Below are positions 15,259-25,100 of a stretch of 64,000 nucleotides of DNA, piece after piece. The notes beneath the pieces are model-generated. The model was not told the DNA's origin. It was given only the letters and a program-made list of their open reading frames with translations, and ran no database searches. The position numbers and the translations under genes are program-made. The DNA lies in the NCBI RefSeq assembly GCF_900111495.1, contig NZ_FOIU01000001.1, positions 744,001 to 808,000 on the forward strand, given 5' to 3'. Numbering within the stretch: the stretch's first letter is position 1; the number at the start of each line of letters is the position of its first letter. This DNA comes from Chryseobacterium wanjuense. Lineage in GTDB: Bacteria; Bacteroidota; Bacteroidia; Flavobacteriales; Weeksellaceae.

Positions 15259-16017
15259 TTATTGTTGTATCGTATTGACAAAGAAGATGTATTTTGTTCC
15301 TCTTTGCGGTTGGGTTTTTAGTTTATAATGGGCTTTTATCTGTTTTGTTCTCAGTTGAATGCTTCGCAAACCTATTCCTGTGGCCTGATTTTTTGCATTA
15401 AATCCACTTCCGTTATCTTCAACGATAAGAATGAGGTATTGTCTTGAAATTCTTAAATAAACCTTTATTAATGAAGCATTAGCGTGTTTTAAAGTATTAT
15501 TGATCAGTTCCTGAACGATCCTGAACGTGTTGAGTTTTATTTGATTATTAATACTGTTTTCGTTTACAATTAATGGATAAAAATCTACTTTAATATTTGT
15601 TTTTACCTGTTCGAGATAATCTATAAGTAAGTCTGTCAGATCAATCTCACTGAGATCGGGAGGGGTTAAATTATGTGTCAGTTCCCGGATAAGCTGCATA
15701 GAGTTTTTTAAATCCAGATTCAGTTCATTCATATTTTTATAATGGGCATTCAGCCGGATGAGGTTCAGGCGGGAGATGATGTTGTCATGCAGCTCTTCCG
15801 CCAGTCTTTCCCTGTCTTTTTCCTGCAGATAAAGGGTGTTTTCCCAACATTCCGATTGGGTATTCCGAACCATTTGCATGACTTTCTGTTTGTTTTTTTT
15901 GACGCTTTTTGTATAACTGGCAATCAATAATGTTATAAATAGGGTGGTTAAGAACAATAGCCCGATACCTATCCATATCCATAGTGTTACCACACTTTCA
16001 TTTTCCCCGCGCGACAT
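15259..16017 (-). CDS. HisKA_3-type sensor histidine kinase
   Basis: 252 residues. One membrane helix (about residues 9-34, TLWIWIGIGLLFLTTLFITL), a short coiled linker, the dimerisation/phospho-acceptor motif ERLAEELHDNIISRLNLIRL with H77, then an HATPase domain with N-box NNTLKHA and G-boxes DNGSGF and GIGLRS. It has almost no extracellular sensor portion, so the signal probably comes through a partner. The gene overlaps the upstream membrane-protein gene by 31 bases, which makes that protein the likely sensory partner. It phosphorylates the downstream LuxR-type regulator. Confidence 0.9.
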   Translation of the reverse strand: MSRGENESVVTLWIWIGIGLLFLTTLFITLLIASYTKSVKKNKQKVMQMVRNTQSECWENTLYLQEKDRERLAEELHDNIISRLNLIRLNAHYKNMNELNLDLKNSMQLIRELTHNLTPPDLSEIDLTDLLIDYLEQVKTNIKVDFYPLIVNENSINNQIKLNTFRIVQELINNTLKHANASLIKVYLRISRQYLILIVEDNGSGFNAKNQATGIGLRSIQLRTKQIKAHYKLKTQPQRGTKYIFFVNTIQQ

Positions 16018-16634
16018 CCCAGGTTAATAAAAGCAATATAAAAGAACCATAATAATACGCCTCTAAAAAGCCAGACGGGCGCTACCCATTCCAGATGATT
16101 ATTAATTAAAAAATTAAAAGTCGTTGAAATTATACTTTCAATCGAGAAAAATAAAAAGATAAAAACGTTGACGATAAATAAGGTTTTGTCGATTCTTGAT
16201 TTCCTGATCACATTCAGAAAGTACACGGCCGCAAAACTGCAGATGAAAATATTGGTAATGATGTTTGAATAAAAAGTAACTGATTCTGTATTTTGTTGAT
16301 AAGTGAAATTAATGATTAATGACAAGCCTGCAAAAGCATAGATTATCCATTTTAAAGACCGGGGAATTTTAAAAAAATATTTGTTATAAATCTCAGTCAT
16401 CATCAATAAACCAAAGCATTGACTTATGGGATAAATATAAATATTCACAGTATTCACCTTCAACAACCGGAATACAAGATCCGACAGCTCTAATGCAAAC
16501 TCACCCAAAAGAAAGATCAGCAATAGTTTTTTTACCTGTTTTCCGCGTTTCAGAAACAGGGCAACTCCGGTGAGCAGGGTAAGATTGATGGTAAACTGTA
16601 GGTAAAATGAAAGCTCGTTATACGTGGGCATCAC
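15987..16634 (-). CDS. Unknown multi-pass membrane protein, probable sensor partner
   Basis: 215 residues with about six or seven hydrophobic helices (YLQFTINLTLLTGVALFLKR, LLLIFLLGEFALELSDLVF, IYIYPISQCFGLLMM, WIIYAFAGLSLIINF, IITNIFICSFAAVYFLNVI, LFIVNVFIFLFFSIESII and a last one near LFRGVLLWFFYIAF). No family recognised. Overlap with the kinase gene (31 bases) and with the preceding gene (17 bases) shows tight coupling. A 7TM-like sensor feeding the short-anchored kinase is a reasonable inference. Confidence 0.75.
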   Translation of the reverse strand: MMPTYNELSFYLQFTINLTLLTGVALFLKRGKQVKKLLLIFLLGEFALELSDLVFRLLKVNTVNIYIYPISQCFGLLMMTEIYNKYFFKIPRSLKWIIYAFAGLSLIINFTYQQNTESVTFYSNIITNIFICSFAAVYFLNVIRKSRIDKTLFIVNVFIFLFFSIESIISTTFNFLINNHLEWVAPVWLFRGVLLWFFYIAFINLGCRAGKMKVW

Positions 16635-17322
16635 TCTTCAGCAATAGTTGATAATCTCCGATAGGATCATTGGCTGTAAACGGAGGGCGCGGCGTAGAAT
16701 AGTTCTCTGCAGTCTGGCTGATGCTGTTGACCCCGATATCTTTTACGGTAATGATTTCTATGTGATAATCTTCGATGGGATTGTTTTCTTCCGTTTCATT
16801 GGTAAGTCCGAAGAATGATGTGCAGGATTGATCATCTGTAAGCTGCATTCTTTCATAGTCGTCAAACGGAACATAAATAATGCGGAAGGGCTCTGCCTTC
16901 TGAGCTGTAAGCCATGCGCTGCAATACATATTGAACCTGAAATTGCGGTAAATGGCAGATTCTGAAGTGATAGGCGGCCCTGAAACCAATTCTGCAGAGG
17001 TATTTACAGGACTTTCAGGAGGTATACGGTTGAATTCTTTTACGACGATATAGCTAAAATCTGCATCTGCATCGCTTTTAGAATCGATCAGGAAAAATTT
17101 AAGGATGTTGTTATCAATGCCCATATAAACATGGATTGCTTTATCCGATTCATTTTCAAGGCGTTTTTTCCATTCTTTAATTTCCGTTCCTTCGACAGAA
17201 AAATGAGATCCCTGATTCAAAAATTTCATGATCTCTTTCCCGCTTTCATCGTTTCCGTTTTTGTAGGAATCAATCAGAATTTTCCAGTTTTTGATAGCTT
17301 GATAAATGGTGTCAATTTGCAT
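16618..17322 (-). CDS. Unknown soluble protein, first gene of the regulatory operon
   Basis: 234 residues, no signal peptide and no recognised family. It starts with a helical MQIDTIYQAIKNWKILIDSY region, then a mixed alpha/beta body (AIHVYMGIDNNILKFFLIDS, FRFNMYCSAWLTAQKAEPFR, IIYVPFDDYERMQL) and a polar C-terminus with prolines (STPRPPFTANDPIGDYQLLL). It overlaps the membrane-protein gene by 17 bases. It could be a cytoplasmic modulator of the kinase system or a further R-body component; nothing in the sequence decides. Confidence 0.7.
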   Translation of the reverse strand: MQIDTIYQAIKNWKILIDSYKNGNDESGKEIMKFLNQGSHFSVEGTEIKEWKKRLENESDKAIHVYMGIDNNILKFFLIDSKSDADADFSYIVVKEFNRIPPESPVNTSAELVSGPPITSESAIYRNFRFNMYCSAWLTAQKAEPFRIIYVPFDDYERMQLTDDQSCTSFFGLTNETEENNPIEDYHIEIITVKDIGVNSISQTAENYSTPRPPFTANDPIGDYQLLLKSDAHV

Positions 17323-17721
17323 ATTTTTTTATTTGTGAAGTGGTAAAATTATTTGTGTTGAAATTTACAAAAAAAAGCGTTTATATTTAGTGTTAAATCA
17401 CTTTTTGGTGGGAATTGTTTTGTAGTTTGCTGTAATAAAGAAAAATAGTTGAATTGATGTTTTGGGAGAATATAAAAAAAGACAAAATTTTTTCTTCGTT
17501 TCCAACACCAATGCAAAAAATTGCATCCTTAATATAATACGACATACTTTGTCGTTTTGCGAATCTATCTTTGAATCGGGGAAATTTAAAACAGATATAG
17601 ATAAAAACGTGATAATATTCACATTAAATCTATGTAATAAATGTTTCTGACATAAAGTAAAAGAGATAATTTTGCAGCGATTTAAAATTAATAATTAATA
17701 AAATTCAAATAAACACTAGGT
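17323..17721. other. Divergent intergenic region between regulatory operon and Rhs-like locus
   Basis: 399 bases, very AT-rich. TAATTTTG at 17667-17674 fits the -7 consensus and lies 48 bases before the ATG of the T9SS protein. No comparable box was found for the minus-strand operon. Short overlapping frames here show no coding character. Confidence 0.4.
17667..17674 (+). promoter_or_regulatory. Putative -7 box TAATTTTG for the Rhs-like operon
   Basis: Exact match to TAnnTTTG, followed by a purine start region and an AT-rich leader of about 40 bases. A -33 TTG is not obvious. Confidence 0.45.
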
Positions 17722-19350
17722 ATGAAGAAATTTTATACTGGTGCATTTTTCTTATGCACAATCTTGGGAGTCTCAGCTCAGGAAGTAGTCTGGCAGAAAG
17801 ACATCAAATCCTCGACGCAGGATTTTCTAAGTCAGGTTACGACAACTATCGATCAGCAATATCTTATTTCAGGAAGCTCGATTCAGGCTGGAGGCCAGAA
17901 GATGGGAGCTGGAAGTAAGCAGAATAACGGCTACGACTATCATTTTATAAAATTGAACCAGCAAGGAGAGGAAGTCTGGGAGAAATATTTCTCGGGTCAG
18001 AATCATGATTTTTTGTCGGCTACTGTTGCTACTCAGGAGGGTGGATTTTTAGCGGCAGGAACTTCTTATTCAGGAAAAGGATTGGATAAAAAAGACGATT
18101 CTAAAGGAGGAACAGATATTTGGCTGATTAGACTCAATGAATTCGGGGATGAATTGTGGCAGAAAACAATCGGAACTCAGGCCGATGAAGAAGCAAGAGC
18201 TGTTATTCAAACCACAGATTTCGGATTTTTTGTGGCCGGATCCTTCGTCTCCGCTCAGGACTCTAAAATGAAGGGTTACGGCTCAAAGGATGTTCTCATT
18301 GTAAGGTTGGATAAAAATGGCAAAGAGCTATCACAACTTATTTTAGGTGGAAAAGGTTTGGATGAAGTAGAGAAAATGATTCCGACAAAGGATGGTGGAG
18401 CTTTATTGGGAGTATATTCAAGGAGTTCCGAGTTTCGTGGTTCGGGTTCAGGAGTTCAAAATTCCGACAATAAAACCTCGAATCCCGCATCCCGTTATCC
18501 AAAATCGACCAACAATTTCGGTGAAGGTGATTATTGGATCATTAAACTTTCAAAAGACGGGAAAGTAGAATGGGAAAAGAATTTTGGAGGAAAAGGTGAT
18601 GATCATTTGAGAACCTTGGCTCTAACATCAACAGGATATTTAATCGGCGGAGAATCAAGATCGGAAAGGTCTGGAAATAAATCTGTAGGAATCGAAGAAG
18701 GAACAGATTTATGGTTGATTTCACTCGATGAAAGAGGAGAAGAAATCTGGCAAAAATCTTACAATTTCAAAAACAGAGATGTTTTAATGGGAATGAGTGT
18801 GATAAGCGGGATGATGGAAGATGGAAGCGGGAAGTCAAAAGGAATTTTGTTAGGTGGCTACACGCAAGCGGAAGGCAGAATTGAAAATGATGATGAGACT
18901 TTTTGGATGTTATATCTTGATCAAAATGGTAATGAACAGTGGAGAAAACATGTAAAAGGTGAGACCAGAAAGAAAGAGGAAAGATTGTCTGATATTAAAT
19001 TAAACAGAGACGGCTCGATCATCCTTGCAGGAACCAGTGCAGAGGAATTAGGAAAAGAAAACTGGAAGATTGTAAAACTGGGTGATAAGCAGATTAATCA
19101 GTTGATTGAAAAACAGGATATTAAGATTTATCCTAATCCGGTATCAGACTATGCTTATGTAGAAATAGGTTTTGATTTCAAGGAAGCCGAGATTTTGTTG
19201 TATGATATGTCAGGAAGACAACTTCAAAGTTTGAAAACCAAGAATAAAGTGACTAAGATTAATATTCAGCCTTTAATTCAGGGAGCTTATCTCATCACTA
19301 TAAAAACAGATACAAATAAAACTGCGAATGCTAAATTGATTAAGAAATAA
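17722..19350 (+). CDS. Secreted propeller-like protein with type IX secretion sorting domain
   Basis: 542 residues. Signal peptide MKKFYTGAFFLCTILGVSAQ; then six to seven repeats of about 45-60 residues with the pattern hydrophobic-I-x-L-[ND]-x-x-G-[ED]-x-x-W-[EQ]-K (for example FIKLNQQGEEVWEKYF, LIRLNEFGDELWQKTI, IIKLSKDGKVEWEKNF) ending GGxxxxG, as in beta-propeller blades. The C-terminal sorting domain starts near residue 470 with IYPNPVSDYAYVEI and ends in AYLITIKTDTNKTANAKLIK. It is exported by Sec and then T9SS to the surface. The next gene starts 2 bases after its stop, so it is co-expressed with two YD/Rhs-like proteins. Confidence 0.88.
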   Translation: MKKFYTGAFFLCTILGVSAQEVVWQKDIKSSTQDFLSQVTTTIDQQYLISGSSIQAGGQKMGAGSKQNNGYDYHFIKLNQQGEEVWEKYFSGQNHDFLSATVATQEGGFLAAGTSYSGKGLDKKDDSKGGTDIWLIRLNEFGDELWQKTIGTQADEEARAVIQTTDFGFFVAGSFVSAQDSKMKGYGSKDVLIVRLDKNGKELSQLILGGKGLDEVEKMIPTKDGGALLGVYSRSSEFRGSGSGVQNSDNKTSNPASRYPKSTNNFGEGDYWIIKLSKDGKVEWEKNFGGKGDDHLRTLALTSTGYLIGGESRSERSGNKSVGIEEGTDLWLISLDERGEEIWQKSYNFKNRDVLMGMSVISGMMEDGSGKSKGILLGGYTQAEGRIENDDETFWMLYLDQNGNEQWRKHVKGETRKKEERLSDIKLNRDGSIILAGTSAEELGKENWKIVKLGDKQINQLIEKQDIKIYPNPVSDYAYVEIGFDFKEAEILLYDMSGRQLQSLKTKNKVTKINIQPLIQGAYLITIKTDTNKTANAKLIKK

Positions 19351-19352
19351 CT

Positions 19353-22193
19353 ATGAAAAATGTAATTAATATTCTTATAACAATTGTTTTTATAAGCTTT
19401 AATCTGAAGGCTCAAACAATTATTACTCCTGAGCCCACAAGCTCTTCGTTACAGAATTATGTAAATGCAAGTGTATCCCCCGCTATGGGCATTCCTTCTA
19501 TTAATATTCCTTTGTACCAGTTAGAAACCTCAGATGCAAACCTTCCTCTATCTCTATCATTATCTTACCACCCCTATAATGCTAAGGCTATTGTGCCAGC
19601 AAGTGAAGTTGGTGCAGGATGGAGTTTATTCAAAGGAAGCATGATTTCAAAAGAAACTTATTCGAAAAACAACGAATATACTGAGATCAATGATTTGACA
19701 AAACTTAATGCTGACCGATTTTATTATAGTATTCCGGGGCATAGTGGTAAATTTATAATTTATAAGGATCCGCTTAGTGGCTATCTGAAATTACAAAATC
19801 TAACAGGTGAAAAAATAAAAATTGATTTCACGCGCGATGAAAGTAGTACAAAACTTATTATTAACTCTTTTAAGATTACGGACGATAAAGGCTATCAATA
19901 TCTTTTTGATAACTATAATATCAGTTCCTGGAGTCAACCTGGAATCCCTTATGGTGTTAAAACTCAAAGATCATCGTATGTCATCACAAGTGTTAAAAAA
20001 GCGGATAACACAGATATTATCATATATAGCTATGACATTAAAACAAGGTACATTGATAATACTCCAAATATTCCTAAATATAAACTGTGTAAACTTAATA
20101 CCATCACCACATCTAAAGGGAAAATTAAATTTGAATACGATTATGATCTTTATTTAGATAACACAAATAATTATAATAATGATTTTTATACCATTAACAA
20201 TATTTCATTAGTATCTAACTCAGGGAAGATGATATCAAAATATAAGTTTATTAAAGGTAATATACCTGGCTTGGTGACAACCTATTCATTTGATACTCCA
20301 ATAGCAACACTTGGATCAAAATTAGGCTTATATAGACTTCAAAAATTGGATTCTAATAATGTATTAGAAGAACAGACAGAATTTTTTTATAATGAAACGG
20401 GTTCTGATACTCAATATGGTTATTCCGAAAATCCAGATTTGTACGGAGATGATATATGTTCTAATGAAAATCCATATATGAGTCCTAAAAAGGAAGTTAT
20501 CGGCTTGTTGCAGAAAATTATTTTTCCAACTGGAGGATCGGTCGTTTATGATTTTGAAGCGAGTGAAGTGTATACAGATAGAACTACTGAAGATTATACT
20601 ACTTCAAATATATTTAGTGAACCACTATTTCAATATTATGATATCAGTGACAGTCTTGATTTTGATACCAATATTAGCAGAACGTATACCTTCAATGTTA
20701 GTGGAGCAAGCAACAAAACCTATCCAGTCAAAATAGGAAAAGGACTTGATGGATTAGATTATGGACTGACAACTACTCATGGAGATCCTTATCCTTTTAG
20801 CTTTTCTGTATTGAACTCAAATAATGTTACTATGCAAGTTGAGAACTCACCTTGTAATAATATTTTTACTAAAATGTACAAACTACCACCAGGTACATAT
20901 ACTATAAAAATAAATTTATGGGGTGGAACAGGAAATTTTGCTATCATTCAACTTAAGAGTCTGCCAAAACCATACAAAAATTACGACCCATTACAAATTG
21001 GAGCAAGGATTAAGAGAATTACTTATTTTGATCATGATGATAATATACAAAAAGAAAAGGTTTATGAATATAATCTATTCACTGATCCTCTTACATCTTC
21101 TGGTTATCAGTTCGCTGATGAAAACACTTCATTGGCAGCAGACCTGGATGGTTTTGTACTATATCGAAATGTAAGAGAAAAAGAAATATCAGGAAATCAA
21201 AGTAATGGATATATCGATTATTATTTTGACACTCCTGAGGATTATAAAGACCTTTCCGGTAACATAATTTATTATTATTACAATCTGACTTCTCAAGGAA
21301 TTCTGAAAAAAAAGAATACATATAATTCTCAAAATCAGTTGATAGAAACTTCAGAGTATGATTATACCTTTGAAGAAGTTCCCGGAGCAGAATCTCAAAA
21401 TATGGGTTATTTTACATCTGTTCCCTCGTGGATCCAATATATAAAAGATACTTCCATCTCATATCTAGGACAATCTTTTAACAAGACAATGAAGGAAACC
21501 ACATTCAGCCCTAATAATTTTCAGGAAATTCTTTCGAAAATCACGACGAATAATGGAGATATTAATGAGGTAAGTACTAAATATGCACAAGACTTGAGTG
21601 ATTCTCATCTTATCACAGCCAATATGATTTCCGTACCGTTGCAAGTAGAAACAAAATCCAATGGAATAACCCTTTCCAAAGCGACGACTGTTTATGGAAA
21701 CTCTAGTCATTTTTATCCTACTGCCTTAGAGTCAACAGACCTTGATCAGATTTCTGAAACACAGATAACTTATGATCTTTATGACAATAAAGGAAATCTT
21801 GTACAGACTACTGATAAATCAGGAAACAGCGTTACGACAATCTGGGGATATTATCAGACACTTCCTATTGCGCAGATTGTTGGGGTGAAATACAATGATA
21901 TTTCTTCTTTATCTGTTGTAACTGCAGCAATTAGCGCTTCCAATTCAGATGCGGATAATCCGGCAAATGAAGGTGCTTTATTGACTGCGCTTCAAAATCT
22001 TCGCCTTGCTTCACAGCTTCAGGGGTATTCTATGACTGTTAATACATACGATCCTCTGGTAGGAATTACCAATACTATCTCTTCCAACGGAATTAAGAAA
22101 TCATATGAATATGATGCAGCTGGAAGATTATTGAAAGTAAAAAACAGTGATGGACAGGTATTGAAAGAAAACCAATATAACTACAAACACTAA
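19353..22193 (+). CDS. Large exported YD-repeat-related protein
   Basis: 946 residues with signal peptide (MKNVINILITIVFISFNLKA, cleaved near AQ). The N-terminal half resembles the beta-rich head of Bacteroidota Rhs-associated proteins: SPAMGIPSINIPLYQLETSD, LPLSLSLSYHPYNAKA, SEVGAGWSLFKGSMISKETY, YLFDNYNIS. The C-terminus carries YD-like repeats (YDLYDNKGNLVQTTDKSGNS, YEYDAAGRLLKVKNSDGQVL). It has no Rhs core motif or toxin tip of its own and ends 5 bases before the DUF6443 protein. The two may form one Rhs cage split over two chains. The function is inferred from family only. Confidence 0.8.
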   Translation: MKNVINILITIVFISFNLKAQTIITPEPTSSSLQNYVNASVSPAMGIPSINIPLYQLETSDANLPLSLSLSYHPYNAKAIVPASEVGAGWSLFKGSMISKETYSKNNEYTEINDLTKLNADRFYYSIPGHSGKFIIYKDPLSGYLKLQNLTGEKIKIDFTRDESSTKLIINSFKITDDKGYQYLFDNYNISSWSQPGIPYGVKTQRSSYVITSVKKADNTDIIIYSYDIKTRYIDNTPNIPKYKLCKLNTITTSKGKIKFEYDYDLYLDNTNNYNNDFYTINNISLVSNSGKMISKYKFIKGNIPGLVTTYSFDTPIATLGSKLGLYRLQKLDSNNVLEEQTEFFYNETGSDTQYGYSENPDLYGDDICSNENPYMSPKKEVIGLLQKIIFPTGGSVVYDFEASEVYTDRTTEDYTTSNIFSEPLFQYYDISDSLDFDTNISRTYTFNVSGASNKTYPVKIGKGLDGLDYGLTTTHGDPYPFSFSVLNSNNVTMQVENSPCNNIFTKMYKLPPGTYTIKINLWGGTGNFAIIQLKSLPKPYKNYDPLQIGARIKRITYFDHDDNIQKEKVYEYNLFTDPLTSSGYQFADENTSLAADLDGFVLYRNVREKEISGNQSNGYIDYYFDTPEDYKDLSGNIIYYYYNLTSQGILKKKNTYNSQNQLIETSEYDYTFEEVPGAESQNMGYFTSVPSWIQYIKDTSISYLGQSFNKTMKETTFSPNNFQEILSKITTNNGDINEVSTKYAQDLSDSHLITANMISVPLQVETKSNGITLSKATTVYGNSSHFYPTALESTDLDQISETQITYDLYDNKGNLVQTTDKSGNSVTTIWGYYQTLPIAQIVGVKYNDISSLSVVTAAISASNSDADNPANEGALLTALQNLRLASQLQGYSMTVNTYDPLVGITNTISSNGIKKSYEYDAAGRLLKVKNSDGQVLKENQYNYKH

Positions 22194-22198
22194 TAAAA

Positions 22199-25100
22199 AT
22201 GAAAAGAAAATTAAAAATATTGAGCCTATTGTTTGTAGCGGGATTATCTTATGCACAAACAAGCGGACTTTCAACGAGTGAAAACTATATCTACACCAAA
22301 AACTGCCTGAATGAAGATTGCAGTAAAAAGACAGAAGCGGTAGAATATTCAGATGGGCTAGGAAGATCGAAACAGGTAATAAACATCAAAGGTTCTCCAA
22401 ACGGAAAGGATATTGTAACCCCTGTTGAATATGACAATTTTGGGAGACAGTTAAAATCGTATCTTCCTATTCCACAGTCAGGAACCCAAAACGGAGCAAT
22501 TTATACAGATCCAAAATCCAATGCTTCCCAAACATATGGAACTGATTTGTATTTCTATGCTGAATCTGTTTTAGAAAATTCACCCTCTGCAAAACTTCTT
22601 TCACAGACCAAGCCGGGGATAGATTATCAGGGGCATTCTCAAAACTATGAATATGAAATGAATATAGCAAACGATGTAAAAAAATATATAGTTTCTACTT
22701 CATGGACAGATAAAGCGACGAATAACACTATTTCCATCTCGGGAACATATAATGCAGGAGAACTCATTAAAACTTCTGTAACGAATGAAGATGGGAATAA
22801 AACCATAGAATTCAAAAATGGGAAAGGACAAACTATTCTAGTCAGAAAAAAAGTAAGTGGTACCCAAAATGCAGACACTTATTATATTTATAACAAATAT
22901 GAGCAGTTGGTTTATGTGATTCCTCCATTGGCTTCTGCTCTGCCATCAATTTCAACAACAACCTTAGATGATCTCTGTTATCAGTATAAATATGACAGTA
23001 AAAGCAGACAGGTAGAAAAAAAACTTCCCGGAAAGGGCTGGGAATATATGGTGTATGACAAAACAAATCAATTGGTAATGAGTCAGGATGCTAACCTCAA
23101 AGCTCAGGGTAAATGGCTGCTTACTAAATATGACCAGTACGGAAGGGTTGTTTTAACAGGTGTAACTAATAACACCGGAACTAGACTCACTTTGCAAACT
23201 GCTTTAACAGCTGCTGCCTATACTTTTGAGATAAGAAGTGTTGGTTCTTTTACAGTAAGCGGAATGCCCATTTATTATACGAACAGAACACTTCCGGGAA
23301 ATCTAGCGCAGGTTTTAACGGTTAATTATTACGACACCTATCCCGCAGGAAGCCCAGCAAGACCCTCACAGATTCTTGGTAAAAATACAATTGGGGATAA
23401 TATGGGAGATGTAGTGAATACCAAAAACCTTCCTACTGCTTCTTATGTAAAGAATATTGAGGATGATAATTGGACGAAAAACTACATATGGTATGACATC
23501 AAAGCAAGAGCAATTGGAACACACTCGATCAACCATTTAGGAGGCTATACGAAAACGGAATCTTCTTTGGATTTTGCAGGAGTTTCTCAACTCTCAAAGG
23601 TATATCATAAAAGGTTATCTTCTGATAACGAAAAAGTAATTACCCAGACTTTTGAATATGACAGCCAAAATCGTTTGAAAAAACAATGGCACCAGGTAGA
23701 CAGTAATCCTCAAGAACTTCTATCAGAAAATACCTACAATGACCTTTCTCAACTTATCAATAAAAAGGTCGGAAATAACTTGCAAAGCATAGATTATATT
23801 TACAATTTAAGGGGAGCAACAATCAAAATGAATGACCCGGCGAATCTTGGGACAGATCTTTTTGGATATTCGCTTTCTTATTATAATCCTTCAAGTTCTT
23901 CTGTAGGAAAATACAATGGAAGTATTTCGGAAGTAAGCTGGAAAACGGCTCAGGATAATATGTTAAGAAAATATACTTATCAATATGATGCCTTAAATCG
24001 GCTAAAAAAAGGAGTTTACTCAGAACCAAACTCATCTATTCCAGAAAATGAATTCTTTAACGAAAGTGCAGAATATGATCTGGGAGGGAACATCACTTCA
24101 TTGCAAAGAAATGCAAAAGGACAATTTTCGTCAACTGCTGAGCTTATAGATAATCTTACCTATACCTATTCAGGAAACAGGTTGAATACGGTGAGTGATA
24201 TTTCTGCCAACTACCGAGGCTATCCTGATACCTCAGGAAACTTAATTTCTTATGATGATAATGGAAATATGACAGATCATATCGACAAAGGTATTTTAAA
24301 GATTGATTATAATATTTTAGACTTGCCCGTATATGTTAAGTTTAATGAATTTGCCGCTCCGGACAGGAACAATAAAATTTATGTAAATACTACTTATGTA
24401 TACAGGGCAGATGGAACAAAAGTCAGAAAGATACATAACTATAAAGATCCTTCTTATAATAGTGCTCTAGGAAATAAAACAACGGATTATCTGGATGGTT
24501 TTCAGTATGAGTACGACTGGAACCCACTAGCTGGAACTTCTCCCACCAATAATTTTCAGCTGAAATTTGTGCCAACATCCGAAGGCTATTACAATTTTGA
24601 AAATAATAAGTATATTTACAACTATACAGATCATTTAGGGAACGTGCGTCTAAGCTACACCAAAAATGGTTCAGGAACGGAGATCATTGAAGAAAATAAT
24701 TTCTATCCGTTTGGTTTAATACACGAAGGATATAACCAAACAGTCGGAAATCTATCATACAATTACGGATACAATGGTAAGGAATTACAAAAAGAAATGG
24801 GCTGGAGTGATTATGGAACAAGGATGTATATGAGTGATATTGCAAGATGGGGTGTGATTGATCCCCTGGCTGAATCGTCAAGAAGATTTAGTCCTTACAA
24901 TTATGCTCTAAATAATCCAGTAATGTTTATTGATCCTGATGGCAGAAAAGCGATTTCTCCTGACGCAAGACTTGAAATGATTGGAGGAATTTCAACGGGA
25001 GGTGCAGCAGAGTATCTAGCAACTGGAGGAAGAGCCGAATGGGGGTCTTTTGATAAATTTATAATCCCCTATGATTATACAAAAGATTGGAAATCTGGAG

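Noticed and set aside
19822..20157. Alternative frames inside the YD-repeat and Rhs genes
   Set aside because: They arise from AT-rich repeats of real coding sequence and have no independent support.
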